A stretch of DNA of 14,743 nt from CAYYHA01 sp964471535. GTDB lineage: Bacteria; Myxococcota; Myxococcia; SLRQ01. Shown here piece after piece: positions 1 to 6,115 of the stretch. The stretch covers positions 1 through 14,743 of the forward strand of contig CAYYHA010000086.1 of the NCBI GenBank assembly GCA_964471535.1, written 5' to 3'. Made by a program: the position numbers and the translations under genes. The notes under the pieces were generated by a model. It ran no database searches. It was not told the origin of the DNA and saw nothing but the letters and a program-made list of their open reading frames with translations. Within the stretch, counting starts at the first letter, position 1, and each line of letters opens with the position of its first letter.

Positions 1-2
1 TC

Positions 3-893
3 ATACGGCTCGCCGACGCCTCGGCAACGCCCGAGTACGAGCACTGCATGGACACCGGCGATTCCCCACCGGTCTCCGACAAGCTGGCCCTCTGGGATCC
101 CGTCGACGAGCGCTTCCTCATGGGCTACGAGGGGATCCCCAACCTGCTCGTCGAGGCGCGACCCGTCTTCGACGGGAGCGGCACCTGCCTCGGCGCGGCC
201 CTAGATACCAGTATGTACACTGGGCTGGACCGGATCTCCTTCGGTACCCAGAGCTCGGACGGGCGGGTCTGGATCGCCACCGACGAGGGGCTGTTCTGGC
301 TGGACCCGGGAGGGCGAAAGCTCGAGGGCCGCCACCGGTTCGCCAGTCTCTCTCCACACCTCAATGCCGTCGCGGCCGACCCCACGGATCAGCTCTTCGT
401 CGTCGACGAGAAGAACCGCTGGCTGCGAACCCCACTTCCGGTGGACCTCGGTGCTCCCGCATACGAAGTCGCTTTGGGTGCGACAGACGTCAGGCCTCGC
501 GTCGCACTTCGCGGTCACGTGGACCCCACCAACGGCCTATCGGAGATCTGGATCGCGGCATCGAGAGAACCCGCCGTCGTGCGAATCGTCGATTCGACTG
601 CGGATCCGATGGACATCCAGCGCTACACCGAGACGATCGAGGGGCAGCCGCTCACCAGCATCGAGGGTGCCGCCTACGAAGAGGCCACCGGCGACCTGTA
701 CTTCGCAGCGGACTCGCGAGGCCTGTTTCGTTACAAACGCGACTTGAACGCCTTCGTGCGCATCCCGGAGGGTCAGAGCGGCCGGTGCAGCGTACCGCAG
801 TCGGTGGCCATGGACGACACGGATTCAACCCGTGGCCGCCGCATTTGGATCGGCTGCACAAGCGGTATTTCGGTATGGGCCGCGGGTCCCTAG
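3..893 (+). CDS. Beta-propeller-like protein of unknown function, 5' end outside window
   Basis: The reading frame is open from position 3 with no stop, so the visible 296 residues are probably the C-terminal part of a longer protein; the ATG at 48 is not a convincing start. Recurrent blade-like strands are seen: DGRVWIATDEGLFWLD near residues 82-97, EIWIAAS, GDLYFAADSRGLFRY and, at the C-terminus, RRIWIGCTSGISVWAAG. The pattern W/Y-IA-x-GLF-x resembles the blades of two-component-regulator propellers and NHL/SMP30-type propellers. No enzyme residues can be assigned, and the N-terminus, where a signal peptide would be, is outside the window. The gene precedes the large lipoprotein gene on the same strand, but a hairpin and a separate promoter lie between them, so co-transcription is uncertain. 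The coding assignment is firm; the fold is an inference from the blade pattern. Confidence 0.8.
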   Translation: MRLADASATPEYEHCMDTGDSPPVSDKLALWDPVDERFLMGYEGIPNLLVEARPVFDGSGTCLGAALDTSMYTGLDRISFGTQSSDGRVWIATDEGLFWLDPGGRKLEGRHRFASLSPHLNAVAADPTDQLFVVDEKNRWLRTPLPVDLGAPAYEVALGATDVRPRVALRGHVDPTNGLSEIWIAASREPAVVRIVDSTADPMDIQRYTETIEGQPLTSIEGAAYEEATGDLYFAADSRGLFRYKRDLNAFVRIPEGQSGRCSVPQSVAMDDTDSTRGRRIWIGCTSGISVWAAGP

Positions 894-901
894 CCGGACC
901 C
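884..901 (+). terminator. Hairpin at the stop codon of the propeller gene, possible weak terminator
   Basis: GGGTCC (884-889) and GGACCC (896-901) form a perfect 6-bp GC-rich stem with a 6-nt loop that contains the TAG stop. It is followed by TTCCTT, which is only weakly T-rich. It sits just before the promoter of the next gene, as expected of a terminator, but the stem is short. Confidence 0.35.
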
Positions 902-905
902 TTCC

Positions 906-935
906 TTGACATCCAGCGCCTGCGCGCCGGACAAT
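906..935 (+). promoter_or_regulatory. Sigma70-type promoter for the MopE-repeat lipoprotein gene
   Basis: A perfect -35 box TTGACA (906-911) is followed after 18 bp by GACAAT (930-935), which matches the TATAAT consensus at four of six positions. Transcription would begin near 942 and leave a leader of about 60 nt before the ATG at 1002. The in-frame TTG at 906 lies inside the -35 box, which argues against translation starting there. Confidence 0.6.
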
Positions 936-987
936 TTTCGCTGCGTTCTCGTAGCGTCTCGGAGGGGTCCGGTTCTTCGGTTCACGC

Positions 988-994
988 GAAGGAG
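988..994 (+). promoter_or_regulatory. Ribosome binding site that fixes the start at 1002
   Basis: GAAGGAG ends 7 nt before the ATG at 1002. The signal peptide begins directly at that ATG, so this site decides between 1002 and the longer frame that opens at 906. Confidence 0.75.
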
Positions 995-1001
995 CATCTC
1001 G

Positions 1002-4000
1002 ATGCGTCGTTTCGTCTACTCGTCCGCTCTGTGTGCCCTCGTGCTGCTCGCCGGCTGTCCGCCGGAGGGAGACGGGAAGGGTGACAAGCCCACGTTGACG
1101 ATGACGGCGATCCCCGACCAAGTGCCGGCCATCGCCGATGGGAAGACACAGATCACCGTCACCGTCACCGGAACCATCGGCAAGAAGGACGCGCCCTACG
1201 AGGGGCTCGTGCTCCTCACCACGACGAAGGGGACCTTCCTCGACTCGGGGAACCGCTCGCTGCAGGCGGAGATGGTGGGCGGCACGCTGACCACGATCAT
1301 CCAGACCTGTGACAGCGCCGACGACGAGAGCTGCGCTGGGACGATGCAAATCCAGGCGCAGGCGGGGGGCGCCTTCACTTCCGCCTCGGTGGTGCTCGAG
1401 CCGCATCTGACCGAGAAGGCCTGTGAGGATGGGATGGACGACGACGGGGACGAGCTCGTCGACTGTGCGGACCCCGACTGCGAGGGCCAGCCCCTCTCCA
1501 ACGGTGCGCTTTGCCAGAACGGAGCCCGCTACTGCCCCGCAGGTGAACTCTCGGAGGCCACCTGCTCCGATGCCGTGGACAACGACTGCGACGGCCAGAT
1601 CGACTGTGACGACGGGGACTGCGACGGCCTAGCGTGCAGCCCCTTTGGGGCCGTGTGCACCGCGGGCACCTGCCAGTGCCCCGGCACCGGCGTGGAGGGG
1701 GACACGATCGACGATTGCTACGATGGAACCGACAACGACTGCGACGGGCTCACCGACGGGGACGACAGTGACTGCATCGGTCGCCCCTGCGATGCTCAGG
1801 GGAACCGCTGGTCCGACGACGGGATGGGCTCTATCACCTGCGGCTGCTTCAAGGATCAGGACTCGGAGACCAACTGCGGAGACGGCTTCGACAACGACTG
1901 CGACGGTGCCCGGGACTGCCAGGACACCGACTGCCAAGGCATCACCTGCACCGATCCGTCGAAGGCGCCCAACGATGTCGGCCTGACCTGCGATGCGAAC
2001 GCTGGGGCCTGCCTCTGCGCCGCCGATGTGCTCGGCACCGGCATCGAATCCAACTGCGCCGACATGGTCGACAACGACTGCGACGGTCTCGTCGACTGCG
2101 CGGACGTCGCGAACTGTGCCGGTCAGGCCTGCGGTCAGTTCGGGCTGGTCTGCACCATGATGGCCACCTGTGAGTGCCCTGGGGGCAGTGGACCGGAGAC
2201 CGCCTGCGGAGATGGCGTCGACAACGACTGCGACGGCGACGTGGACTGCCAGGACACCGACTGCGCCGACCAGGTGTGCGGACCCAACAATCGGGTGTGC
2301 AGCGGCAGCCAGTGCATCTGCCCCGGCGGGGTGACCGAGACCACCTGCGACGACAACGTCGACAACGACTGTGACGGTGCCCGGGACTGCCAGGATCAGG
2401 ATTGCGACGGGCTGACCTGTGCTCCGGGGAACATCTGCGACTACGCCATGAGCACCTGTATCGTCGATCCGGGCCTCAACCGGCTCACGTTCACCTCCAC
2501 CGTCTCCCAGATCCTCGCCGACGACACCGAGACGCGGCGCGTGGTCCTCACCGCGCACGTGGAAAACGACCTGGGTCAGGCCATCGCCAACCAAGACGTG
2601 ACATTCACGGTCGCGCAAGGGAACCTGCGCGACCCCACCACCGGAAACGCCCTGGGTCAAAACGTGACCCGGCAGACCGATGCGCAAGGCGACGTGGTGA
2701 TCCACTGGTCTCCTGGGGCCACGCTCGCGGTTGCCGCGCAGGCGAGCGCTACGACCGTCAGCGACCCCTCGACCATGGCGACGGTCACCAAGACAGTCTC
2801 GGTGAAGGTGATCGGTGTCGATACGGTCACCGTCGACAACATTCAGTACGCCACCATGGGTACCCGCGACTCGGGCTGGCAGGAGTCGAGCCTCATCACC
2901 TTCCGGGTGACGGGGACCGACGGCACGAACACCGGCCTGCCCATCCCCGACGGCGTCGCCATGACCTACGACACCGGCGGGGTGGTGGCCGGCGGGCTCT
3001 ACCTCTCCCCCACCAGTGGGGTCACGACGAACGGGCTGGGAACGACGACGGCCTTCGCGGGTACGCAGGCGGTGAGCTTCTCGGTGCAGGCGACCGCCAC
3101 CACCGGGCCCTACACCGCCTCGGTGACCACCGACCCCATCAACATCGTCGGCGCCAAGCCGAGCTTCAAGTCGATGACCTTCAGCTGCGCCGTGCGCAAC
3201 GTGAACGGACTTGGGGTCTTCGGCCAGGACTCGGATGCCACCCAGACCACGGTCAACCGCACCGTGACCTGTACCGCCAACCTCCGCGACCGGTTCGGAA
3301 ACCCCATCCAGCGGCCCGACATCCGGGTGAAGTTCATCTCCGAGGGCGGAGGCATCGAGAGCGACAAGCCCATCAACAACGGGCTGGCCAATACGATCTA
3401 CTCCACCCAGGGGAGCCTCCCCCGCGACGTCCCCCCGATGCCGGGCGAGCCCTCCTGGATGCACGACATCGGCGGAGGCATCTCGATCGAGCGCAATCCG
3501 CGGGACGGCTTCGCCGCGCTGGTGGCCTACATCGCCGGCGAGGAGGAGTTCGTCGACGGCAATGGCAACGGGGACTATGACGTGGGCGAGGCCTTCGTCG
3601 ACCTGGCCGAGCCCTTCCTCGATGCCAACGACAACGGCACCTGGGATCCCGCCGGTGGCGGGCAGCTCGCCGAGTGGTTCCTGGACGTCAACGGCAACGG
3701 CCAGTGGGACGGCCCCAACGGCGTGTGGGACTCGAACACCACCATCTGGACCGAGACCCGAATCACGCTGTCTGGCTGCGCCTACGACAACCCAACGCTC
3801 CTCGATGGCTTCCTGGGTACCTTCGCGCCTATCCCCAACGGCGGAAGCGACACGGTGCCCTTCCAGGTGGGGGACATCAATCTGAACCTCTTCGAACCGG
3901 GCACTCAGATGACGCTCTCGAAAGTGCAGGGCCCCCCCAACAAGATCAACGTGTTCTGGGCCTCGGTCGCCAAGGCCAACGCCACCGTGGTGAACAACTG

Positions 4001-4226
4001 GGGGATGCAGTGGGGCCTCACGCAGGACTGCGCCAACCTGCCTCAGTGTGTGGTGCGTAGCTTCATCACCCCGCCCACCGCGGCGACCTGGGGTTACACC
4101 GACGGCGTGACCGTGAGCGACTCGGCGCCGAATGCGACCGAGCCAGGACAGGCGTGGCAGATCCGTGCGGCCGCAGGGCCGTGCTCGCCTGCCCTGGCCT
4201 TCGACGCCTCGGGCACGTCCGAGTAG
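1002..4226 (+). CDS. Large lipoprotein with seven MopE-type Cys/Asp repeats, Ig-like domains and Ca-loop motifs
   Basis: This 1074-residue protein starts with a lipoprotein signal: MRRF, a hydrophobic stretch, then LLAGC with the lipidated Cys at 19. Residues 24-135 look like an Ig-like (Big) beta domain. Residues 141-468 hold seven modules of the form C-x-D-x2-DNDCDG-x2-DC-x-D-x-DC, starting at 141, 188, 239, 292, 352, 402 and 449. They match the 'putative metal-binding motif' family named after MopE. The linkers between them are also Cys-rich, with a CxC(PG) motif reminiscent of EGF domains. Residues from about 487 to 760 look like two or three further Ig-like domains (for example LTAHVENDLGQAIANQDVTF). 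Around 852-905 three loops of the type D-x-N-x-[ND]-G-x2-D (at 852, 874 and 895) resemble dockerin/EF-hand calcium loops. The C-terminal 170 residues are not recognised. The likely location is the outer membrane or cell surface; the role, possibly adhesion or metal binding, is unknown. The family assignment is strong, the function is not. Confidence 0.88.
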   Translation: MRRFVYSSALCALVLLAGCPPEGDGKGDKPTLTMTAIPDQVPAIADGKTQITVTVTGTIGKKDAPYEGLVLLTTTKGTFLDSGNRSLQAEMVGGTLTTIIQTCDSADDESCAGTMQIQAQAGGAFTSASVVLEPHLTEKACEDGMDDDGDELVDCADPDCEGQPLSNGALCQNGARYCPAGELSEATCSDAVDNDCDGQIDCDDGDCDGLACSPFGAVCTAGTCQCPGTGVEGDTIDDCYDGTDNDCDGLTDGDDSDCIGRPCDAQGNRWSDDGMGSITCGCFKDQDSETNCGDGFDNDCDGARDCQDTDCQGITCTDPSKAPNDVGLTCDANAGACLCAADVLGTGIESNCADMVDNDCDGLVDCADVANCAGQACGQFGLVCTMMATCECPGGSGPETACGDGVDNDCDGDVDCQDTDCADQVCGPNNRVCSGSQCICPGGVTETTCDDNVDNDCDGARDCQDQDCDGLTCAPGNICDYAMSTCIVDPGLNRLTFTSTVSQILADDTETRRVVLTAHVENDLGQAIANQDVTFTVAQGNLRDPTTGNALGQNVTRQTDAQGDVVIHWSPGATLAVAAQASATTVSDPSTMATVTKTVSVKVIGVDTVTVDNIQYATMGTRDSGWQESSLITFRVTGTDGTNTGLPIPDGVAMTYDTGGVVAGGLYLSPTSGVTTNGLGTTTAFAGTQAVSFSVQATATTGPYTASVTTDPINIVGAKPSFKSMTFSCAVRNVNGLGVFGQDSDATQTTVNRTVTCTANLRDRFGNPIQRPDIRVKFISEGGGIESDKPINNGLANTIYSTQGSLPRDVPPMPGEPSWMHDIGGGISIERNPRDGFAALVAYIAGEEEFVDGNGNGDYDVGEAFVDLAEPFLDANDNGTWDPAGGGQLAEWFLDVNGNGQWDGPNGVWDSNTTIWTETRITLSGCAYDNPTLLDGFLGTFAPIPNGGSDTVPFQVGDINLNLFEPGTQMTLSKVQGPPNKINVFWASVAKANATVVNNWGMQWGLTQDCANLPQCVVRSFITPPTAATWGYTDGVTVSDSAPNATEPGQAWQIRAAAGPCSPALAFDASGTSE
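1422..2405 (+). repeat. Seven in-frame repeats encoding DNDCDG modules
   Basis: The 60-63 bp cores start at 1422, 1563, 1716, 1875, 2055, 2205 and 2346 and are separated by variable linkers. The DNA is conserved as well as the protein: CGACAACGACTGCGACGG or a one-base variant recurs in cores 2 to 7, and cores 4 and 7 share a 23-bp identical stretch (GACGGTGCCC...CCAGGA). The first core is divergent (DDDGDE in place of DNDCDG), and the third lacks one Cys (DGDDSDC in place of DCxDxDC). This pattern fits tandem duplication with partial homogenisation. Confidence 0.85.
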
Positions 4227-4237
4227 GACACGAGGCA

Positions 4238-4265
4238 GGGCGCCGCGATCTGCCGTCGCGCGCCC
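4238..4265. terminator. Hairpin between convergent genes, candidate bidirectional terminator
   Basis: GGGCGCCGCGA (4238-4248) pairs with TCGCGCGCCC (4256-4265), giving a 10-bp stem with one bulged C and a 7-nt loop. It lies in the 86-bp gap between the stop codons of the lipoprotein gene (+) and the transaldolase gene (-). No T-tract follows on either strand, so it may only block exonucleases or act with Rho. Confidence 0.45.
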
Positions 4266-4312
4266 GGCCGCCCGGCCTTCCTGCGCGCCTCACCCTGCAG
4301 CCGTATCCCCGG

Positions 4313-4963
4313 CTACCGCGACTCCGTCGCGCGGCGGTGGTCCGCGAGGAATTTCTCCAGGCCGATCTCCGTCAGGGGGTGGCGGACGAGCTGCTCTATC
4401 ACCTTGAAGGGTACGGTCGCCACATCGGCGCCCAGGCGGGCAGCCTCGACCAAGTGCATGGGGTGACGCACGGAAGCAACCAGCACCTCGGTGGGGAAGT
4501 CATAGTTGTTGAAGATGGTGACGATGTCGGCGATGAGGCCCATCCCATCGCTCGAGATGTCGTCGAGGCGGCCGACAAAGGGTGAGACGTAGGTGGCGCC
4601 CGCCTTCGCAGCGAGAAGCGCCTGCACCGGCTGGAAGCAGAGGGTGACGTTGGTTCGGATCCCCTCGCTCGCCAGCGCCTTGGTCGCCACCAAGCCGTCG
4701 GCAGTGAGCGGCACCTTCACCACCACGTTGTCGGCGAGTGCCGCGATGCGGCGTCCCTCCTCGATCATCTTCGCCGCCTCGGTCTCGACGCACTCGGCCG
4801 AGACGGGCCCGTCGACGATCTCGCAGATCTCGCGGATCACCGCCTCGAAGGGACGGCCCGTCTTGGCGACGAGGGAGGGGTTGGTGGTCACGCCGTCGAG
4901 CACGCCCATGGCGTGGGCCCGGCGGATCTCGTCCACGTCGGCGGTATCGATGAAGAGCTTCAT
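4313..4963 (-). CDS. tal: Transaldolase, small TalC/FSA-type subfamily
   Basis: The 216-residue protein fits the compact class I aldolase family that contains TalC and fructose-6-phosphate aldolase (FSA). It begins MKLFIDTADVDEIR. It carries GVTTNPSL (24-31), the Schiff-base lysine K83 in VVVKVPLT, TNVTLCF (104-110) and YVSPFVGRLDD (125-135). Two residues separate true transaldolases from FSA: FSA has Gln and Tyr where this protein has Glu57 (SAEC) and Phe129 (SPFVG), so dihydroxyacetone transfer between sugar phosphates is the better call. It would act in the cytosolic non-oxidative pentose phosphate pathway. The frame extends 47 codons further upstream, but that part has no family similarity, and family members begin at the ATG at 4963. 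No clear SD precedes this start. The gene is divergent from kdsD, which uses ribulose-5-phosphate from the same pathway. Confidence 0.93.
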   Translation of the reverse strand: MKLFIDTADVDEIRRAHAMGVLDGVTTNPSLVAKTGRPFEAVIREICEIVDGPVSAECVETEAAKMIEEGRRIAALADNVVVKVPLTADGLVATKALASEGIRTNVTLCFQPVQALLAAKAGATYVSPFVGRLDDISSDGMGLIADIVTIFNNYDFPTEVLVASVRHPMHLVEAARLGADVATVPFKVIEQLVRHPLTEIGLEKFLADHRRATESR

Positions 4964-4998
4964 GGCGTCGATCCCATAGGCGAAAGCGCCGGCCGCGT

Positions 4999-5025
4999 CG
5001 AGGGTGGGCGTCCCGCGAACCCTCG
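4999..5025. promoter_or_regulatory. Inverted repeat in the divergent tal–kdsD intergenic region
   Basis: CGAGGGT (4999-5005) and ACCCTCG (5019-5025) form a perfect 7-bp inverted repeat with a 13-bp spacer. It lies 36 bp upstream of the tal start and 72 bp upstream of the kdsD start, which suits an operator, but in DNA this GC-rich it could be chance. The rest of the 134-bp region (4964-5097) shows no clear -35/-10 pair for tal. Confidence 0.25.
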
Positions 5026-5082
5026 GGGCCAATGGCTCGCGCGCCCACACATCCGAAAAGGGATGCCTGCCTCTCTGCCCTG

Positions 5083-5097
5083 TGCTACTTCGCAGCC
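5083..5097 (+). promoter_or_regulatory. Possible leaderless-type extended -10 box for kdsD
   Basis: TGCTACTTC (5083-5091) resembles an extended -10 (TGnTAnnnT) with hexamer TACTTC, followed by 6 nt and then the ATG at 5098. No SD is present before that ATG. The geometry would put +1 at or next to the start codon and so give a leaderless mRNA. The last hexamer base is C, not T, so the match is imperfect. Confidence 0.4.
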
Positions 5098-6069
5098 ATG
5101 CCACGCGCTCCCCTGGAGACCGCCCGTGAGGTCCTGGCTGCCGAGGCGGCTGCCGTCGCCGGCGTGGCCGAGCACCTCGGCCCGGCCTTCGAGGCAGCGG
5201 TGGAGGCGGTGCTTGCGTGCCAGGGCCGAATCGTCGTCACCGGCATGGGGAAGAGCGGGTTCATCGCACAGAAGCTCTCGGCGACTCTGGCATCGACCGG
5301 CTCCCCCTCACTCTATCTCCATCCGGCGGAGGCGCTGCATGGCGACCTCGGACGCGTCCTCGCCGGCGACGTGGTCGTCGCCCTCTCCCACTCGGGAGAG
5401 ACCGACGAGGTGGTGCGCATGCTCCCGCCCCTCGAGCGCCTGGGGGTGACGCTGATCGCCCTCACCGGCGAGGCCGGCTCCACACTCGGCCGCCGCGCCC
5501 ACCACTGTCTCACCGTCGGCCCCGTCGCCGAAGCCTGCCCCCTTGGGCTCGCGCCGACGGCCAGCTCCATTGCGCTCCTCGCCCTCGCCGATGCGCTGGC
5601 GATGAGCGTGCTCGAGGCCCGCGCCTTCACCGAAGAAGAGTACGCGCGGCTGCATCCTGCGGGGAGCCTCGGTCGTAAGTTGATGAAGGTCGAGGAGATC
5701 ATGCGCGCGGGGGAGGCCAACCCCGTGGTGCAGATGGAGGAACCCCTCTCGCGAGCGGTCGCCGTGATGACGCAGACACCGGGCCGACCCGGCGCCACCC
5801 ACGTGGTCGACGCGGACGGCGTGCTCGTGGGCATCTTCACCGACGGCGATCTGCGGCGGCTCATCGAGGCGGGACACCACGACTTCACGCTCCCCATCTC
5901 CGAGTTCATGAACCCGAATCCTCGGACCGTGGCGCCGAGCGATCTGGTGCGCTCGGCGGCAGAGCTGATGCGCGACGCGAAGCTCGACCAGCTCTCGGTC
6001 GTCGACGCCTCGGGGCGGCCCATCGGTCTCCTCGACGTGCAGGACCTCCTCGAGGCACGGCTCCTCTAG
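5098..6069 (+). CDS. kdsD: Arabinose-5-phosphate isomerase (KdsD/KpsF/GutQ family)
   Basis: It interconverts D-ribulose 5-phosphate and D-arabinose 5-phosphate, the first committed step toward Kdo for LPS. The 323-residue length fits the family. An N-terminal SIS domain (about 40-175) carries VVTGMGKSG and LSHSGETDE. Two CBS domains follow, about 204-262 and 268-323. The catalytic set described for E. coli KdsD (Lys59, Glu111, Glu152, His193) is present as K52, E104, E145 and H186 with a constant offset of seven, so the enzyme should be active. The frame is open to an ATG at 5032, but those 22 extra residues are not family-like; the start at 5098 gives the usual N-terminus. It diverges from tal and converges with the TPR lipoprotein gene. 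A capsule-linked KpsF or a GutQ paralogue cannot be excluded, but no capsule or sorbitol genes are nearby. Confidence 0.94.
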   Translation: MPRAPLETAREVLAAEAAAVAGVAEHLGPAFEAAVEAVLACQGRIVVTGMGKSGFIAQKLSATLASTGSPSLYLHPAEALHGDLGRVLAGDVVVALSHSGETDEVVRMLPPLERLGVTLIALTGEAGSTLGRRAHHCLTVGPVAEACPLGLAPTASSIALLALADALAMSVLEARAFTEEEYARLHPAGSLGRKLMKVEEIMRAGEANPVVQMEEPLSRAVAVMTQTPGRPGATHVVDADGVLVGIFTDGDLRRLIEAGHHDFTLPISEFMNPNPRTVAPSDLVRSAAELMRDAKLDQLSVVDASGRPIGLLDVQDLLEARLL

Positions 6070-6078
6070 CGCATGCCG

Positions 6079-6111
6079 CAATAGAAAAGGATCTCGGTGC
6101 TCCGGTCCCTT
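6079..6111 (-). terminator. Candidate intrinsic terminator for the minus-strand operon
   Basis: Read on the minus strand, AAGGGACCGG, loop AGCA and CCGAGATCCTT (6111-6087) fold into an imperfect stem (5 + 3 bp with an internal loop and a bulge), followed by TTTCTATT (6086-6079). It begins 5 nt after the stop of the last gene of the train and lies in the 46-bp gap to the convergent kdsD stop. The T-rich tail supports termination; the weak stem lowers confidence. Confidence 0.4.
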
Positions 6112-6115
6112 CGCG

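Noticed and set aside
906..1001. N-terminal extension of the lipoprotein from the TTG at 906
   Set aside because: The TTG is part of the -35 box, and the extension would place 32 residues before the lipoprotein signal; the SD and ATG at 1002 fit better.
1422..2405. Evenly spaced repeats resembling a CRISPR array
   Set aside because: Repeats are in frame, encode a conserved protein motif, vary in sequence and have spacers of unequal length that are also coding.
1629..3464. 611-codon open frame on the minus strand opposite the MopE-type lipoprotein gene
   Set aside because: It is a shadow: the sense strand has a clear signal peptide, known modules and an SD, and the antisense product is a low-complexity Val/Gly/His/Asp-rich mirror of the repeats.
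4964..5104. 47-codon N-terminal extension of the transaldolase
   Set aside because: It would run into the kdsD start, has no family similarity, and the family begins at MKLFIDTA.
5308..6081. 257- and 236-codon open frames opposite kdsD
   Set aside because: They are complements of a complete KdsD with all catalytic residues; no independent signal or start was seen.
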